Positions 53,401 to 64,000 of a DNA stretch of 64,000 nt are shown here, piece by piece. The DNA comes from Rhizoclosmatium globosum (lineage: Eukaryota; Chytridiomycota; Chytridiomycetes; Chytridiales; Chytriomycetaceae), in the NCBI GenBank assembly GCA_002104985.1, contig MCGO01000059.1:1-64000 (forward strand). Direction: 5' to 3'. Position 1 is the first letter of the stretch, and each line of letters opens with the position of its first letter. The notes beneath the pieces were generated by a model. It saw only the letters and a program-made list of their open reading frames with translations, was not told the origin of the DNA and ran no database searches. The position numbers and the translations under genes were made by a program.

Positions 53401-54761
53401 AGTCATGAAGGAAGTGAATTTGAAGGATGGTGGAATTTTGGAAACAGAGTGCCCTCATTGTTTGGATGTTTTGACGGACGCGATGATTACATCATGTGGA
53501 CATGCTTTTTGCAGAGAGTGCATCACTGGGTTTGTGCATTTTAGTTATGTCTTTAAAATGTTTGTATTCTGACGGATTTTCAAGCTACTTGTCCCACAAG
53601 CCAGCTAATGAGCAACACGATGACGATGAAGAAAATATCGTGAGACCTTGTCCCGTCTGTCGAGGAAATATTTCATCAAAGTCTCTAGTTGGCGCACACT
53701 GCTTTATGAATGACGAGGAATCGGACGACGAGGATTCAGACAAAGAAGAGAAGGAAGTTAGTGACAAGGAGGAAGATGAACCGGAAGTCCAAGAGGTTGG
53801 TCTTGGAGATATTCTTGTGGCGTGTCATGAAGCAAAGGGAGCCCGATCTATACCAAACGAAGTGGAGCCTGTTTTGAAGAAAACGATGACTCCTGAGGAA
53901 GGGAAGCAACTGATGATCAAGAGCGTAAATATGTTACATCCCACAGGCGATTATTTAGAATATATTAGTTCTTCCAAGAGTAAGTACCTCAGCCCAATTG
54001 CTCTAAGCTTATTTTGTTTACGAACAGTTGACAAGATGATTTCCATTCTTCGCGAGATTGATGATGAAGATCCAAGCCTTAAAGTCATCATTTTCTCCCA
54101 ATTTACCTCCATGCTTGACCTTGTTGAAAAGGGTCTCAAAGCAAATGGAATGTCGAGTTTCAAACGTTATGACGGGAAAATGTCGACATCTGATCGAGCA
54201 GATGCTATTGAAGCATTTTTCTCGCAAGATGACATACCTTTGATGTTGGTTTCTTTGAAGGCAGGGTCGGTTGGACTGTGAGTTGATTTTATTTCTCGAT
54301 GTCTGTCCAGTGCTCACTATCACCTCCAGGAACTTGACGTGCGCTTGCCGGGTTATTATGCTTGACGTATGGTGGAATCCTGCTGTTGAAGGTTTGAAAT
54401 GACTTATTTGATCGCGTCACTTACTAGGGTTTCTCTCATCATAGATCAAGCAATCGATCGTGTGCACCGTATTGGTCAAACTCGCGACGTTAAAGTTTTC
54501 CGTCTTATTATCAAAAATTCATTCGAAGAGCGTATTCTCACGCTACAAGAAAATAAGCGCGCCATTGCGGCTGGTGCTTTGGGTGAAGGGGAATTGAGAG
54601 TTGGGAAATTGTCGTTGCAGGATTTAAGATTCCTGTTTACAAATGATCAGGCCTTCTTGGCTCCTGTGGCTGCCGCGGTTGCGGCTGCTCAAGCTGCAGA
54701 TTTAGTCAAGGACGATAATGATGGTGATGTTGGTGAAGCACAGGTGGATAGTGCACCCTGA
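50485..54761 (+). CDS. ULS1: SNF2-family translocase with RING finger and SUMO-interacting motifs (Uls1-like)
   Basis: Eleven exons give about 1095 residues. The N-terminus carries three SUMO-interacting-type motifs: IYIDSDSDSD, EVIDLTG and RLIELDDV. The helicase starts near VKLHEHQVEGYAWM; motif I is DDMGLGK-TIQ, split by a 471 nt intron. Motif II is DEAH (VILDEAHYIKN), followed by FCLTGTPIQNS, then a C3HC4 RING (CPHCLDVL, CGHAFCREC, CPVC), the C-terminal helicase lobe (IIFSQFTSMLDL, LMLVSLKAGSVGLNL) and RVHRIGQTRDV. SIMs plus SNF2 plus RING match the Uls1/Rrp1-Rrp2 class, which displaces or targets SUMO-modified proteins on DNA. In exon 2 the frame shifts once between about 51160 and 51215, and exon length suggests one missing base. 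The start is inferred: exon 1 (50485-50529) joins after 50580. Confidence 0.85.
51490..51960 (+). repeat. 471-nt intron filled with hairpin-rich repeats, related to the Hrd3 intron
   Basis: The intron runs GTATGG to CAATAG inside the Walker A region of the SNF2 gene. About four units start GGAACTGTGAGYGCARCGAAC and continue with an AAGCAAATCGCGCAGC module and a GAGCGGAGCTCGTT-type hairpin, ending AATCAAATTGAAAGAGGAGG. The modules GTGAGCGCAGCGAACGA, GCAAA..GCGCAG and GAGCGGAGCTCGTT occur in the same order as in the Hrd3 intron, but the spacers differ. Other introns of this gene are about 45-110 nt. Confidence 0.9.
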
Positions 54762-55034
54762 CTTTTAGGACATTATTTTCCCCTTTCCTTTTCAATACAA
54801 TTGAAGAAAAATCTTGATTCAAAACAAAAGGTTTGCACCACTTCTCGTTCCATTATCCCTCACTACTTCTTCGTCATTGCGGCAACAAATGAATTGGATT
54901 AGATTGTAGCATAATGTACTTGACAGTCAGCACGACGGTATCAATCTCGAGTCTCATGGAATCCCCTTTCTCACCCTTTCCAAACACGTTCCCATCCAAT
55001 CATCTAACTGTTACATCCTCTTTTATTAAATAGA

Positions 55035-56952
55035 ATGGCTAAATCAGCGTCTACCGAAGTTCCTCTCATTGTTCCGCCTGGGCTTTCCTCTGACACTTTC
55101 ATCAATCCCCTTTCGGAAATAATTCCAACTTCGGCTTTGGACGTATCTGATGGATTGGGAATGAATATTCAGGTATTGATTGGTGAAGTGAACAGTCGCT
55201 TGGCTCCAGGCGAACGGCCACATCGAATGGGAGACTTCTCGACGAAAAAGTGGTTCACTTCGCGTCCAAAACCTCGGAAAACGACCGAAATTCGCCCTGG
55301 ACAACAAACTCCGGATTCAATCACAACAGATCCTATATTGATGGCTGCCCTTCTTGAGAAGCTGGGAGTAAATGCAATTGAAGTTGGGCTTGCCAAAACA
55401 ATTGAATTGGCACAAGAAAACTACAAGTTGAGACGCCAAGTTGATACACTGGAAATGTCGATGCGCGCATTGGAAATGGTAATTTCACTATTTTTTTTTT
55501 TCGATCTCCTCCGCTTAATAATTCTTTTAATAGAAGGATGATGACTCTGTGGAAGAAATTCCCCAAACCGACAAAGCAACTCAGACCACTGCCACTGTGC
55601 CAGCAACTCCCAAGTCAGCTGCCACAACATCAAAACGCAATCTGGAGAGTCCACCCACTTTGAACGCTCCTGTCAAGAAACAAGACCAAAAGACTACTCC
55701 GCCAAAAGCAGGAAGCGCGTCTGGCTCCACACCCGCGCCATCCAGTTCTGTCAAAGCTCCAAATGCAGGAAGTTTGTCTGGCTCCGCAGCTGCCCCATCC
55801 AGTTGGGCCAAAGTCGCAACCCCTCCACGGCCATTGAGCTCTGCACCAATCGCTGAACTGATCCCCTGCAAGAATGCATTTACGTTCAAGGTACACACAG
55901 ATTCTGAAGCTGTTGTCTTTTCGGTAACAAGTATTCGCCCAAATCTGGAACCGAAACATACTACTTTTATGACATCCAATCCAGCCATCAAAAACTACAT
56001 GGACGCGTGGTTTTATGAGACCATTACCAAGGATAACTCTTGTGAGTATTCAATTTCAGTTCATCTCATAACTTAAAAACACAAAGGCGCCAAGTTTCTT
56101 GCGCGAATGTCAACCACCATCAAAGCTCCGTCGGGCAAGTTGATTGGGCATTTGTTGGATGGCAGTTGGTGCATCTGGATTCCGGAAACAAAAGGAGTTG
56201 GATACGTAATTATTGCTGTTGATTACCATACGTAAGCTTTAAGTGTTTGCCATGAATGAGCTGATGAAATTGTTTACTGTAATAGCGCTGACCTTTTCTA
56301 CGTCTCTTATGATGCGGTGATGGCTTCTCATTTGAAGCTTGAGGCTGAGCGCTGCAAAACAAAGTCGGTTATCTTCTATGATATTGACGAGACTTTGGGG
56401 TCAGATGCCAAACATGTTGATGTGTCAGATTATCCGTCTGAGCGTGTGATTGACCTTGGTATTCATGGGAAGTTCGTCCTTGTCGATGGGTTATTGGATC
56501 ATCTGCGTGCGACACAAAAGTTTGCTGTGAACAAACTTGTCACCAACTCGATTTGGGGACGAATGCAAGCCATTAAGCAAGCAATCAATGCAGCCGCAGG
56601 ATGTGAAGTAATACACGATGGTTACGCTATGACTGCAAGACTTCCCAAAATGACTCGCAGCAAATCAATGACAAGTTTCTTCAAGTTTCGTCCGCAGGAT
56701 GCTCTTGTTTTTGATGATGCGCCCCAAGTCTGGGACCTCGAAACATCAGCCCAAACTCTCATTGTAAGCCTTTCTTTCAATCAGAAAAATAATAACATTT
56801 AACATCGCTAGACTGTGTCAACTCGTCCAATGCCGTCAAAGGAGGAACTGCAGCGCTTGTTGAAACGTGCAAAGTATTGTCACGACCGTCACAAAACACA
56901 AAAAACATCCTTCGCCGTTAGTCTTTCCGACTATGGAAGACAGCTTGGTTGA
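55035..56952 (+). CDS. FCP1-like HAD phosphatase domain protein with novel N-terminus
   Basis: The protein has about 574 residues in five exons (55035-55478, 55534-56041, 56087-56231, 56286-56763, 56812-56952). The C-terminal third has the HAD signature VIFYDIDETLGSD (DxDxT, nucleophile and general acid), then KLVTNSIWGR and ALVFDDAPQVWD, as in the FCP1/SCP family of protein phosphatases acting on the RNA polymerase II CTD and others. Upstream are an N-terminal region (residues 1-148) with a short coiled-coil end, a Thr/Ser/Pro/Lys-rich disordered linker, and a beta-rich segment (LIGHLLDGSWCIWIPETKGV) I do not recognise. No BRCT domain follows. The frame is intact. Confidence 0.7.
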
Positions 56953-57034
56953 AATTGATTGGAAATAAGGAAAGTGGAAAGTTTGCAGCGTTGGAATTTT
57001 CAAATTATTCTTTGGTTTCAGAAAGTCAAAAAAA

Positions 57035-59544
57035 TCATTTCTTGCTCTTTTTCATCATCATTTGCATAAACTTTCGGACATTTGTTACATGCAAACTGAC
57101 CCCCTCCTCTTGTAACGGTTTGTAACCCTCCCTGACAAAAGTTGATCGATCGACACCAGGATGTTCACGAATATATTGCTCAAGGGGAACAAAGCCCAGC
57201 CGTTCAGGTATACTTCTGAGTCGTGAATGCGATAGATTTCGTGTCCAGCACCAGATATGCTCCAATGGAGGTGCATTGTCCCGTCGAGAATCGGCTTGAA
57301 CTCGTTCAATGTTACGACGGAGAAGATCGCCGTAAGATTCCTGAAACTTTCTTAGCAAATTTGAGCGAGAGGAAATATTAATGAATTATCACCATGGTAG
57401 GTAAATATACTGATCGTGGTGCCATTTGCAGTACAAACAGTGCTCCTCGTGCACGATCCTAAGAAAATATTATCAGAAAAAAAGGCAGTTGAGTAAGAAA
57501 AAAACATATGTACCCATTCTGAAACGGCAAAAGAGACATAAGTTTTTTCCACTCCAACAACGTCCCCATTCATTTCGTCAGCCGAAGGCTCTGGCAAGAT
57601 TGGCAAAGCTGCTAACACAGAGCTGGCTCCAACTTCTTCTTTTTCCTTCAATGGGGCAACAGTTCCTTCCATTGCAAGTCTCAAAAGCCAGGGAATCCTT
57701 TCCTCCTCCTCCTCTTTCTTCTTTTTGCTTGCACCAACAATACCCTTCCCTTTATTCCGGTTCCGCTTCTCAATCCATGCAACAGTCACATAGATTTTGC
57801 CACCAGCTAGTCCTTTTGGGAACATGCTTACAATCGCATCGCGCACAGTACTACTCCACAGGCCTTCCACATCAGCGTGAATACGCGCCAGACTGGAAAG
57901 GCCGGCAGTGCCTGAGTCTTCATCTACACCTTCCAAAACGCCTGGAACCGCATATAGAGATACAAGGCAATCAAAGAACACATCTCGAACTCCTTCAAGA
58001 ACATCAGGTTGGGTGATGGGCGCTTCCAAAACGCGGTGAGAGACTTGTGTTGTACCTATACGAATATGTGGGAGGGAACAAGTCCGCCTGTTGAGAGGAA
58101 AGAGAGCTCGTGGTCTGTATTTTCCAGTACGTTGTTTACCGCCTCCTCCACATTCAGAACAGAACAGATATTTCGTGTGGCAGGAGTCACAGATGAGAGA
58201 GATTGCAAAATCAGGCGATATCCAGACTGGTTCTTGCACAGTGGGTGCATGGACCACTGATAGAGAGGGATCAGAGCTTCGGTGGAGAGGAGATGAAGTG
58301 GAAGCTGCTGGTGCGCGCATTTTCACACAGCCTTGAGCTGTAGCACGTTTACAAACTTGACAAGAGAGAACTTCATCTGCTGGGGAGTGTGCTTCAGGAG
58401 CCCCGCGACGCTTTCGATTTGTTGAAGATGAAGACATGAACATTGTGTTGGTTGGAGTGGTCGCGAGAATATTAGCAACGCCGTTTCCTATCGAGCTTCT
58501 TCTGGAAGAGGAAGAATTGGCATCTAGAGAATCAGAACAACAAAGCTTGCAACGGATGCTAACAGCGTATGCGGCCTCAAAGCTTGCAGGAGTGCCACGT
58601 AACTCAAGGACACCAATGATTGCTGAACATGAAATGCAAGATATTGGCTCTTCAACAGTACGGCGGCGTGTTGATGCTTTTGCGGCAGCTTGAGAAAAGA
58701 CTTCTGTAGGATTTTTTGCAGCTGAAAACACAACAGTTTCAGAATCAGTCAACTCTTCTTCAGCAGCAATTTCTTCTGTAGCCTTGTAAATTGAAGTTCG
58801 TTTTTTCCTTCCACCGCCAACTTTTTTGGTGCTAGGAGCCGATATCATTGGCGACATCATCGCAACAACAGGTGCGGGTTTATTGACCGAAGAAGAAGAT
58901 TCCCCCTAAACATGAAAATTAGCTTATCATTTTCATTGAATACTCCATATGTTTTCATCACCCTCACATACCAACTTCATATCCCAAACTTTCGGAGCAC
59001 TAGTTGAATAAGAAGTCGAAGAGGACAAAGGATCTAGTAGCGTCTGGTTGAGGGAATCAAGATCGAGAAAATCCAAGTCCAAGGTGGAAGTGGAAGGAGC
59101 AGCGAGAGAGTTTGAAGAAGCAGCCATATCCATCAAAAGGGTATCAAGGTCGAAATTGAAGGAGTTCTATCAAACAAGAGTAAGCGCGGTTAATCGCAAG
59201 CACGACAGCACCTGTTGCTGGGGCGGAAGTGGGTTTAGCTCGCTGAGCAGCTGGTCCATCAACAGCGAGTCCAGCGGCTCCTGCGTAAACAAGTGCGACG
59301 AGTCGTACGCAAACGAGAAGGGATTCGGCGCGTTCGAAGCGGCGGCGTTGAAGCCGGGATTGCCGGAGTAGCTGCCAAAGTCTCGTTCAACTGAGTCAAA
59401 GTCAAGGCCGTGGCCCAGGCCCAGGCCCAGACTCCCTTCTGCATCTGCATCTGCATCTGCATCTGGCTGTTGAACAAGATCGCCATCGTCAAAGTCCGCA
59501 AGAAACTCAAAGCCGGAATACGTGTCGTTGGGATCCTGCGCCAT
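57035..59544 (-). CDS. Cysteine-rich, GNAT-like nuclear-type protein, copy 2
   Basis: The protein has 763 residues in five exons (59544-59212, 59166-58972, 58905-57514, 57458-57393, 57340-57035), all in phase. The acidic, Leu/Asp-rich N-terminus (LDLDFLDLDSLNQTLLDPL) looks like an activation region; a GGGRKKRTS basic patch follows. Cys pairs CISC, CKLC, CQVC, CDSC and CSEC surround FCSECGGGGKQRTGKYRPRA, then RRTCSLPHIRIGTTQV. The C-terminal part has EWDRARGALFVLQMAPRS, PLEHIWCWTR and IPERLGFVPLEQYI, resembling a GNAT fold. The 66 nt exon and its flanking intron positions match copy 1 exactly. The function is unknown. Unlike copy 1, the frame is intact. Confidence 0.8.
59439..59465 (-). repeat. 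Hexanucleotide repeat in coding sequence
   Basis: About four copies of GCATCT (plus strand) encode an Asp-Ala run near the N-terminus of the copy-2 cysteine-rich protein. Confidence 0.8.
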
Positions 59545-59569
59545 TGTTTCTCTTACAACTTTCCTTGAA
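59545..59569. promoter_or_regulatory. 25-bp gap between two divergent start codons
   Basis: Only 25 bp separate the inferred ATG of the cysteine-rich protein (minus, 59544) from the ATG of RIB7 (plus, 59570). Both starts are the first ATGs of conserved reading frames. Each gene's promoter and 5' UTR must therefore lie inside the other's coding region, or the leaders are almost absent. Confidence 0.6.
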
Positions 59570-60373
59570 ATGGATTTCATAAAGCCAGTCTTTGACGCAG
59601 CTTTGGCTGCTCACACGGACCACACGCGCCCTTTCTCTGTTCTCACTTTTGCACAGAGTCTCGATGGATGCATTGGCTCTGCGGACAATTCACAGCCCTT
59701 GAGACTCAGCGGAACAGAAAGCATGGTACTGTAGTGTACTTATCAACCATCTCCTGACTGGAAAACGCTCTAGAGTCTCACGCATTCCCTCAGACATCTC
59801 TGTGATGGCATTCTCGTTGGATCAGGCACTCTTGTCAATGACAATCCTCGTTTGAACGTGCGCCCAGAGCTTCTTGTTTCCTCAGACTCAACTGCCGTCC
59901 TTTCGTCTGCACCTTCCCATCCTCGTCCCATAATTCTAGACTCTAATTTGCGTACTCCCCCTACCGCAAACATTGTCTTACTCAAAAATAGACCGATTAT
60001 CGTCTGCTCTTTCAATCCATCATCAACCCATTCCTCAGATATTCTTAAACGTCAGTCAGATCTAGAGGCTGTTGACGTTCAAATCTTGAATCTTGAAGGA
60101 GTTTCGCTCCATGATAACATTCCCCGAATTTTGACTACCCTCAAGTCTGTTTATAATATCAATTCATTAATGATTGAAGGCGGTTCGCGTGTCATTTCAT
60201 CCTTCTTGACTCTTGGTAGTAATGCCGTGGACCTACTGGTTGTGACAGTGGCTCCCATGTTTGTCGGGATCAACGGAGTAAAGGCAAATGATGGAAATTC
60301 CATTGTGACTCTATCAGATCCCACCTATAAGCAATTTGGAAGAGACATGGTTCTTGTTTCCAAATTACCTTAG
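59570..60373 (+). CDS. RIB7: 2,5-diamino-6-ribosylamino-pyrimidinone 5'-phosphate reductase
   Basis: The protein has 251 residues in two exons (59570-59725, 59774-60373). It is the reductase of the fungal riboflavin pathway: it reduces the ribosyl side chain of the pyrimidine intermediate with NADPH before deamination. Family motifs are clear: FSVLTFAQSLDGCIG, PLRLSGTESM, HLCDGILVGSGTLVNDNP near the N-terminus, then SLMIEGGSRVISSFL and VTVAPMFVG towards the C-terminus. Length matches yeast Rib7 (about 240 residues). The frame is intact. An AATAAA lies at 60385. Confidence 0.93.
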
Positions 60374-60384
60374 CGTTCATCCTC

Positions 60385-60390
60385 AATAAA
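60385..60390 (+). terminator. Poly(A) signal AATAAA of RIB7
   Basis: AATAAA lies 11 nt after the stop codon. Confidence 0.55.
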
Positions 60391-61295
60391 GTAAAAAAGA
60401 AACTGGGTTATTAGTATTAATGTATTGAAGAATATATATCTCAGCTCCTCTCCACTACTAATCAACTTTTGTCTGTCTGTTATTGTATTTTCACAATTAC
60501 AAAGCAAGATTGATTGATGATGGAGGAAAATGAGGAAATTAAAGGAAACCAAGGTGTTCCCTCCTCCAATAATTCAAAAACAACAACAAAACAACCCCCT
60601 GTATAGGTCTTCAAAGAGTACTTTAAAGAACTCAAGGAAGAGTCGGTTTGAGACAACTTTGTCATCATTTACAAACTCCTGGATGAAATGATGGACTTTG
60701 GGACTTAAATGTAATATGAGACAATGGATCTGTGTTGCCATATATAGTTTTCACAGCTTAAACAATGAATTAATAAATGAAAAAAGTGATTAATTAAGAG
60801 CTTTGAAATTGATATTGCACCCCAGGTACCAAACACAAAGAGAAACAAACCAAGAAACAGTTCAGCATATTTTTAGCATCTTGTGAAGCCAATGAATTTC
60901 TACTTGCTCTATGGAGAAGTATTTAACAAAAGGAGAAGACAAGTGATTCAGTTTGGGCCTAGGATGCTAACAATGAGTCAGTCGCGTAAGACAAGAATCC
61001 CGGCCCACACAAAAATTCTTCCAGCTGCATTTACCGCTGAACCTGATGCCTTAAAGGTTTCTCATTAACAAACATCAGGCATAGAACATTTATTTATCGG
61101 ACTTATATGCATTCACTGCAATTATCATTGTCTCCTTTGAGTACTAGTCTGTTGCTTGAAACTGCTGCCAACTCTTTTGGAATTGGGCCTCTTCAAAGTA
61201 GTTCATATCTATATTAATTTGTTGTTTTGTTAATACACTATTTATTGATTTTCAACCTTTAAACTATCTGGAAACAATTGTTACATTCAATTTCC

Positions 61296-61365
61296 AAGGT
61301 GGCTCCCCCCACTCATTGTGACTCATGTGGAGCTGAAGAACTTTGGGCTCCATGAAAGCCACCTT
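61296..61365. repeat. Imperfect inverted repeat (stem AAGGTGGCT / AGCCACCTT)
   Basis: The arms AAGGTGGCT (61297-61304 region) and AGCCACCTT (61357-61365) pair, and inside them TCATGTGGAGC pairs with GCTCCATGA. The segment also contains CCCCCCACTCATTGTGA, which recurs in inverse orientation beside the poly-G run at about 61813-61829. Confidence 0.6.
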
Positions 61366-61822
61366 TGTATCTGAAATAGATTTTCCAAGTCGGCTCCCCA
61401 CTGTATAACATCAAAGTTTCCATAGCTCCATCCCATAACTTGAATAAATGCCCTCTGTTGTAAACTTTATTTGTCAATGGACAAAAACTAAACTGTACAT
61501 GCAGGTTGCCTGATTGTGACCTGTCTCCCCAAATTTTCCGCATTGAATCGCTCACTTCTTTGTTTCTTTCAACAGAGAGGGGTTGCTCTCATTTTGCCTT
61601 ATCTTCTTTGACTTTTGGACTCGTTTAACAGCAGTTGGAAACTCAAGACTCACACAAACCTCCTTGATCTTGCGAAAGTGACTTTGTAGTTGCAGAAGAC
61701 TTGCTGAAAGGGGAAAAGCATTTGATTAAATAATTATGCCTTAGTTCATCTCCATGATCTCTCCCTTACACAAAAAGATACCAGCCTTATGATTTACACA
61801 TTTTATTATGACTCACAATGAG

Positions 61823-61823
<1 letters not shown>

Positions 61824-61852
<29 letters not shown>
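61824..61852 (+). repeat. 29-nt poly-G run
   Basis: Twenty-nine consecutive G residues follow CACAATGAGT. No other homopolymer of this length occurs in the window. Its true length is uncertain because such runs are hard to sequence. Confidence 0.9.
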
Positions 61853-61853
<1 letters not shown>

Positions 61854-64000
61854 TGCACTCATTACTGCATATGTAACTAATTGTCTAAGTGGCGTGCATT
61901 AAAAGTACTCAAAGACTCACTGAATGGTGTGATTGTGGTGTCAACTTTTTCAGATTCTAATGGTGAGATACAAAGAGGGGCAGTGAGTGCTTAAACGGCA
62001 ACTCTTACAAACTCTTATTGGAAAACAAGTGTGAAAAATTGCTCCTTTCAAATTTCAAATTTCACATTTCAACACCAGACCTTCCATATTTGCTGCAGTA
62101 AAGTCAACAGCCAGGTTTGAGAGATAATCATTGATTGTCTTGACAAGGGCCTTCTTGTTGCCCAAGTGGATGAATGTTGATAGTACAACAGTGCAATGAA
62201 TTGGAAGGATGTATCAACAAAAAAACAACTTATTTCAAATTTATCTGTGTCCATTTGAGGCCATCAACAACAGCAAGGATGTTTGTCTTGGTTTTTGATT
62301 TAAGTTTTGAATTTGAATTTTGAATGGAGCAACTTTTCACTCTTTGACTTTTGCATTTTGCTTGAGGATTTGGTTGGCAGGATCTGAGGCAGGTAAAAGC
62401 GTTGGATTGTTGACCAATTGTTTCCAGGGCCATGGCAACTTGTGTATTAATTTGATGAGCATGTATTGATCTTGTCTACAGAGTAAATTGTTGAGTGAGA
62501 GCAGGGTTATACCCAACCAATTTTAAAGTGGTCCTTGTTCAAGTTTGCACTGCTGATTAGGACATCATTACAAAGACATAAGTCTTGATATGCGCAGGCT
62601 CAAGGGCAGGTACTTGTATCTTCAGCAGGTTACTTGAGGGGAGCTCAAAGTGCAAGACAGTTGCCTGTACTTGATCCTTCTTTATGAGAGGCTGGAGTAG
62701 GGTTGATGTTGGGCAGCCATTCTTGTCTGGCCTTTTTTGCACATGTGATTGATGAGGAAGTGCATATTGAGCAAAATGTTTGATTCAAGCACCTAGTCAA
62801 GTCAGTCACGCAGCACTTGCATATTTATGTGTCACCAGTCCAGCTTCTTATTCCTTATTTGTGTCTTTGTCAGCTTGTATTCCCTTTTTTTACATGCACC
62901 TGTTCTGTCTTACATAATTAGGCCCATTGTGAAGACATGTGGGCTTTTATTTAATCTTTTGGTTTGATATCAAATTTGTGCCTTCAGAAGTTCCTGCAAT
63001 TAAATACTGCCTGAACATATGTTACATTCCCATATTGTCCAAATCATTGTAACATTAAAACTGGGTAGTATGATGTACCACCTTCTAATCCGTGATTTAC
63101 TTGTCTTATATTATCAATTCTTTCAAGGACATAGCTCTCTCCATTAATGGTTGTGATACTTCCTTCTACAATGCTGTTTTCAAGGTTTTCTGCTTTATTT
63201 GGCAGGGTTTTGTTTCATCACCATGTATGCAATTATCAACATATACAAACTCACTTACTGACTTTTGACAATAGAGTTAAGAGTGGATAATTGAAAGTTG
63301 TATTTTAAGAATGAAGGAGTCAAATCAGGAAGAATGTTTATGAAGCTTAAATGTTTTTACAAATCCTTTTTCAAGAAGGTAGTGCAATGGAGGATGCAGA
63401 AAACATGAAAAATAATGATACTCAACATTGACACAACATCATCAACTATGCCTCTTTTTGTAGATTTATCAACTAGAGTCATACGTTTGAGCCACTTTGT
63501 TCTTCTCACATAGCAGGTTGTTAATTGTGGAGTTTCTTTGCAGACATTTAAATTAATCAGCTTCTTGAACAAGAAACAGTTGTGGAATGGGTTTAGTGTT
63601 GGATAGTAGTGGAAACTCTAAATACGTACAATTTTCACCGCGTGGTAAAGGATTTATAAAGATCTAATTTGTGGCTTTCTAATGAATCAAAAATCACCCA
63701 ATAATGAATTTGTTTAAAGGTGACAAACACAATAATTGACCTATAATGTTGGGTATCAACATAAAGAGCTTAAAGGAAGATGCTTTAATGAGATTTGGCA
63801 TAGATATTTTACTTTTCAAGTGGGTGACACTGAAAAAAAAGGGTAGCTGGGGAGCCAAGAAAACATGCACCTTCTGCATGCCATCTCCATCACTGACCGA
63901 GAAGCACTTTAGAGCCTCCTGAATTACTTCAGCTTAACAAAACAGATAGAGAGAGCAGGACTCTGTTGAATCCAAAGCTGGGGAATATTCAGTGGTGTTA

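Larger units (their letters stand above)
60391..64000. other. AT-rich gene-poor region with decayed repeats
   Basis: About 3.6 kb without a convincing gene. Minus-strand open pieces (61313-61555, 62069-62433, 62557-62742, 63357-63572) have protein-like text, e.g. KTKTNILAVVDGLKWTQINL, but they are short, broken and of no family I recognise. They could be remains of a transposon. Base composition is more AT-rich than the gene-dense part. Confidence 0.5.

Overview
The window is nuclear DNA of a fungus. Protein-coding genes on both strands carry many 43-140 nt GT..AG introns, AATAAA signals lie 3' of several genes, and the products are typically fungal: a GH18 chitinase with chitin-binding modules, a GH20 hexosaminidase, an OPT peptide transporter, RIB7 of the fungal riboflavin route, Hrd3/SEL1L, a Uls1-like SNF2-RING translocase and MDR-type ABC transporters. 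The tiny introns, the F-box/ankyrin-type gene tandem, a possible Crinkler-type header domain and the GAGCGNAGCGAGC-like hairpin repeats point to an early-diverging zoosporic fungus (Chytridiomycota). That placement is inference.

Layout. 0-5.4 kb: a frame-broken GH20 N-terminus, a 3 kb repeat-bearing spacer and a metallo-beta-lactamase-fold hydrolase. 5.7-15.2 kb: a large cysteine-rich/GNAT-like protein (copy 1), a SET-domain methyltransferase, an oligopeptide transporter and a C2H2 zinc-finger protein. 15.3-23.2 kb: full ABC transporter copy 1 and a secreted chitinase. 24.1-30.2 kb: a tandem array made of copies of the 3' end of a DJ-1/PfpI-type gene, that gene itself, and a divergent Hrd3/SEL1L gene with an 852 nt repeat-filled intron. 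30.3-38.2 kb: two tandem ankyrin-type genes plus a decayed third fragment, a Ras-like GTPase with a CAAX end, and a Crinkler-like Ser-rich protein. 38.5-50 kb: ABC transporter copy 2, an enolase-phosphatase with Lys-rich tails and a 1678-residue golgin-like coiled-coil protein. 50.5-60.4 kb: a Uls1-like SNF2/RING protein with SUMO-interacting motifs and a second repeat-filled intron, an FCP1-like HAD protein, copy 2 of the cysteine-rich/GNAT-like protein, and RIB7 diverging from it with start codons 25 bp apart. 60.4-64 kb: AT-rich decayed repeats with a 29-G run.

There is no operon-like logic. Chitin turnover (GH20, GH18), ER quality control (Hrd3) and SUMO/ubiquitin handling (Uls1-like) are ordinary cell functions that happen to lie here. 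The unusual material is structural: (a) one family of hairpin-rich repeats filling two introns and perhaps one spacer; (b) a six-copy array of a gene's last codons and poly(A) signal; (c) two paralogue pairs in nested inverted order; (d) a local near-identity tract at the 3' end of the ankyrin genes; (e) intron turnover between the ABC paralogues. Several conserved genes also contain isolated single-base frame breaks, mostly in homopolymers, so consensus errors must be excluded before any gene is called broken.
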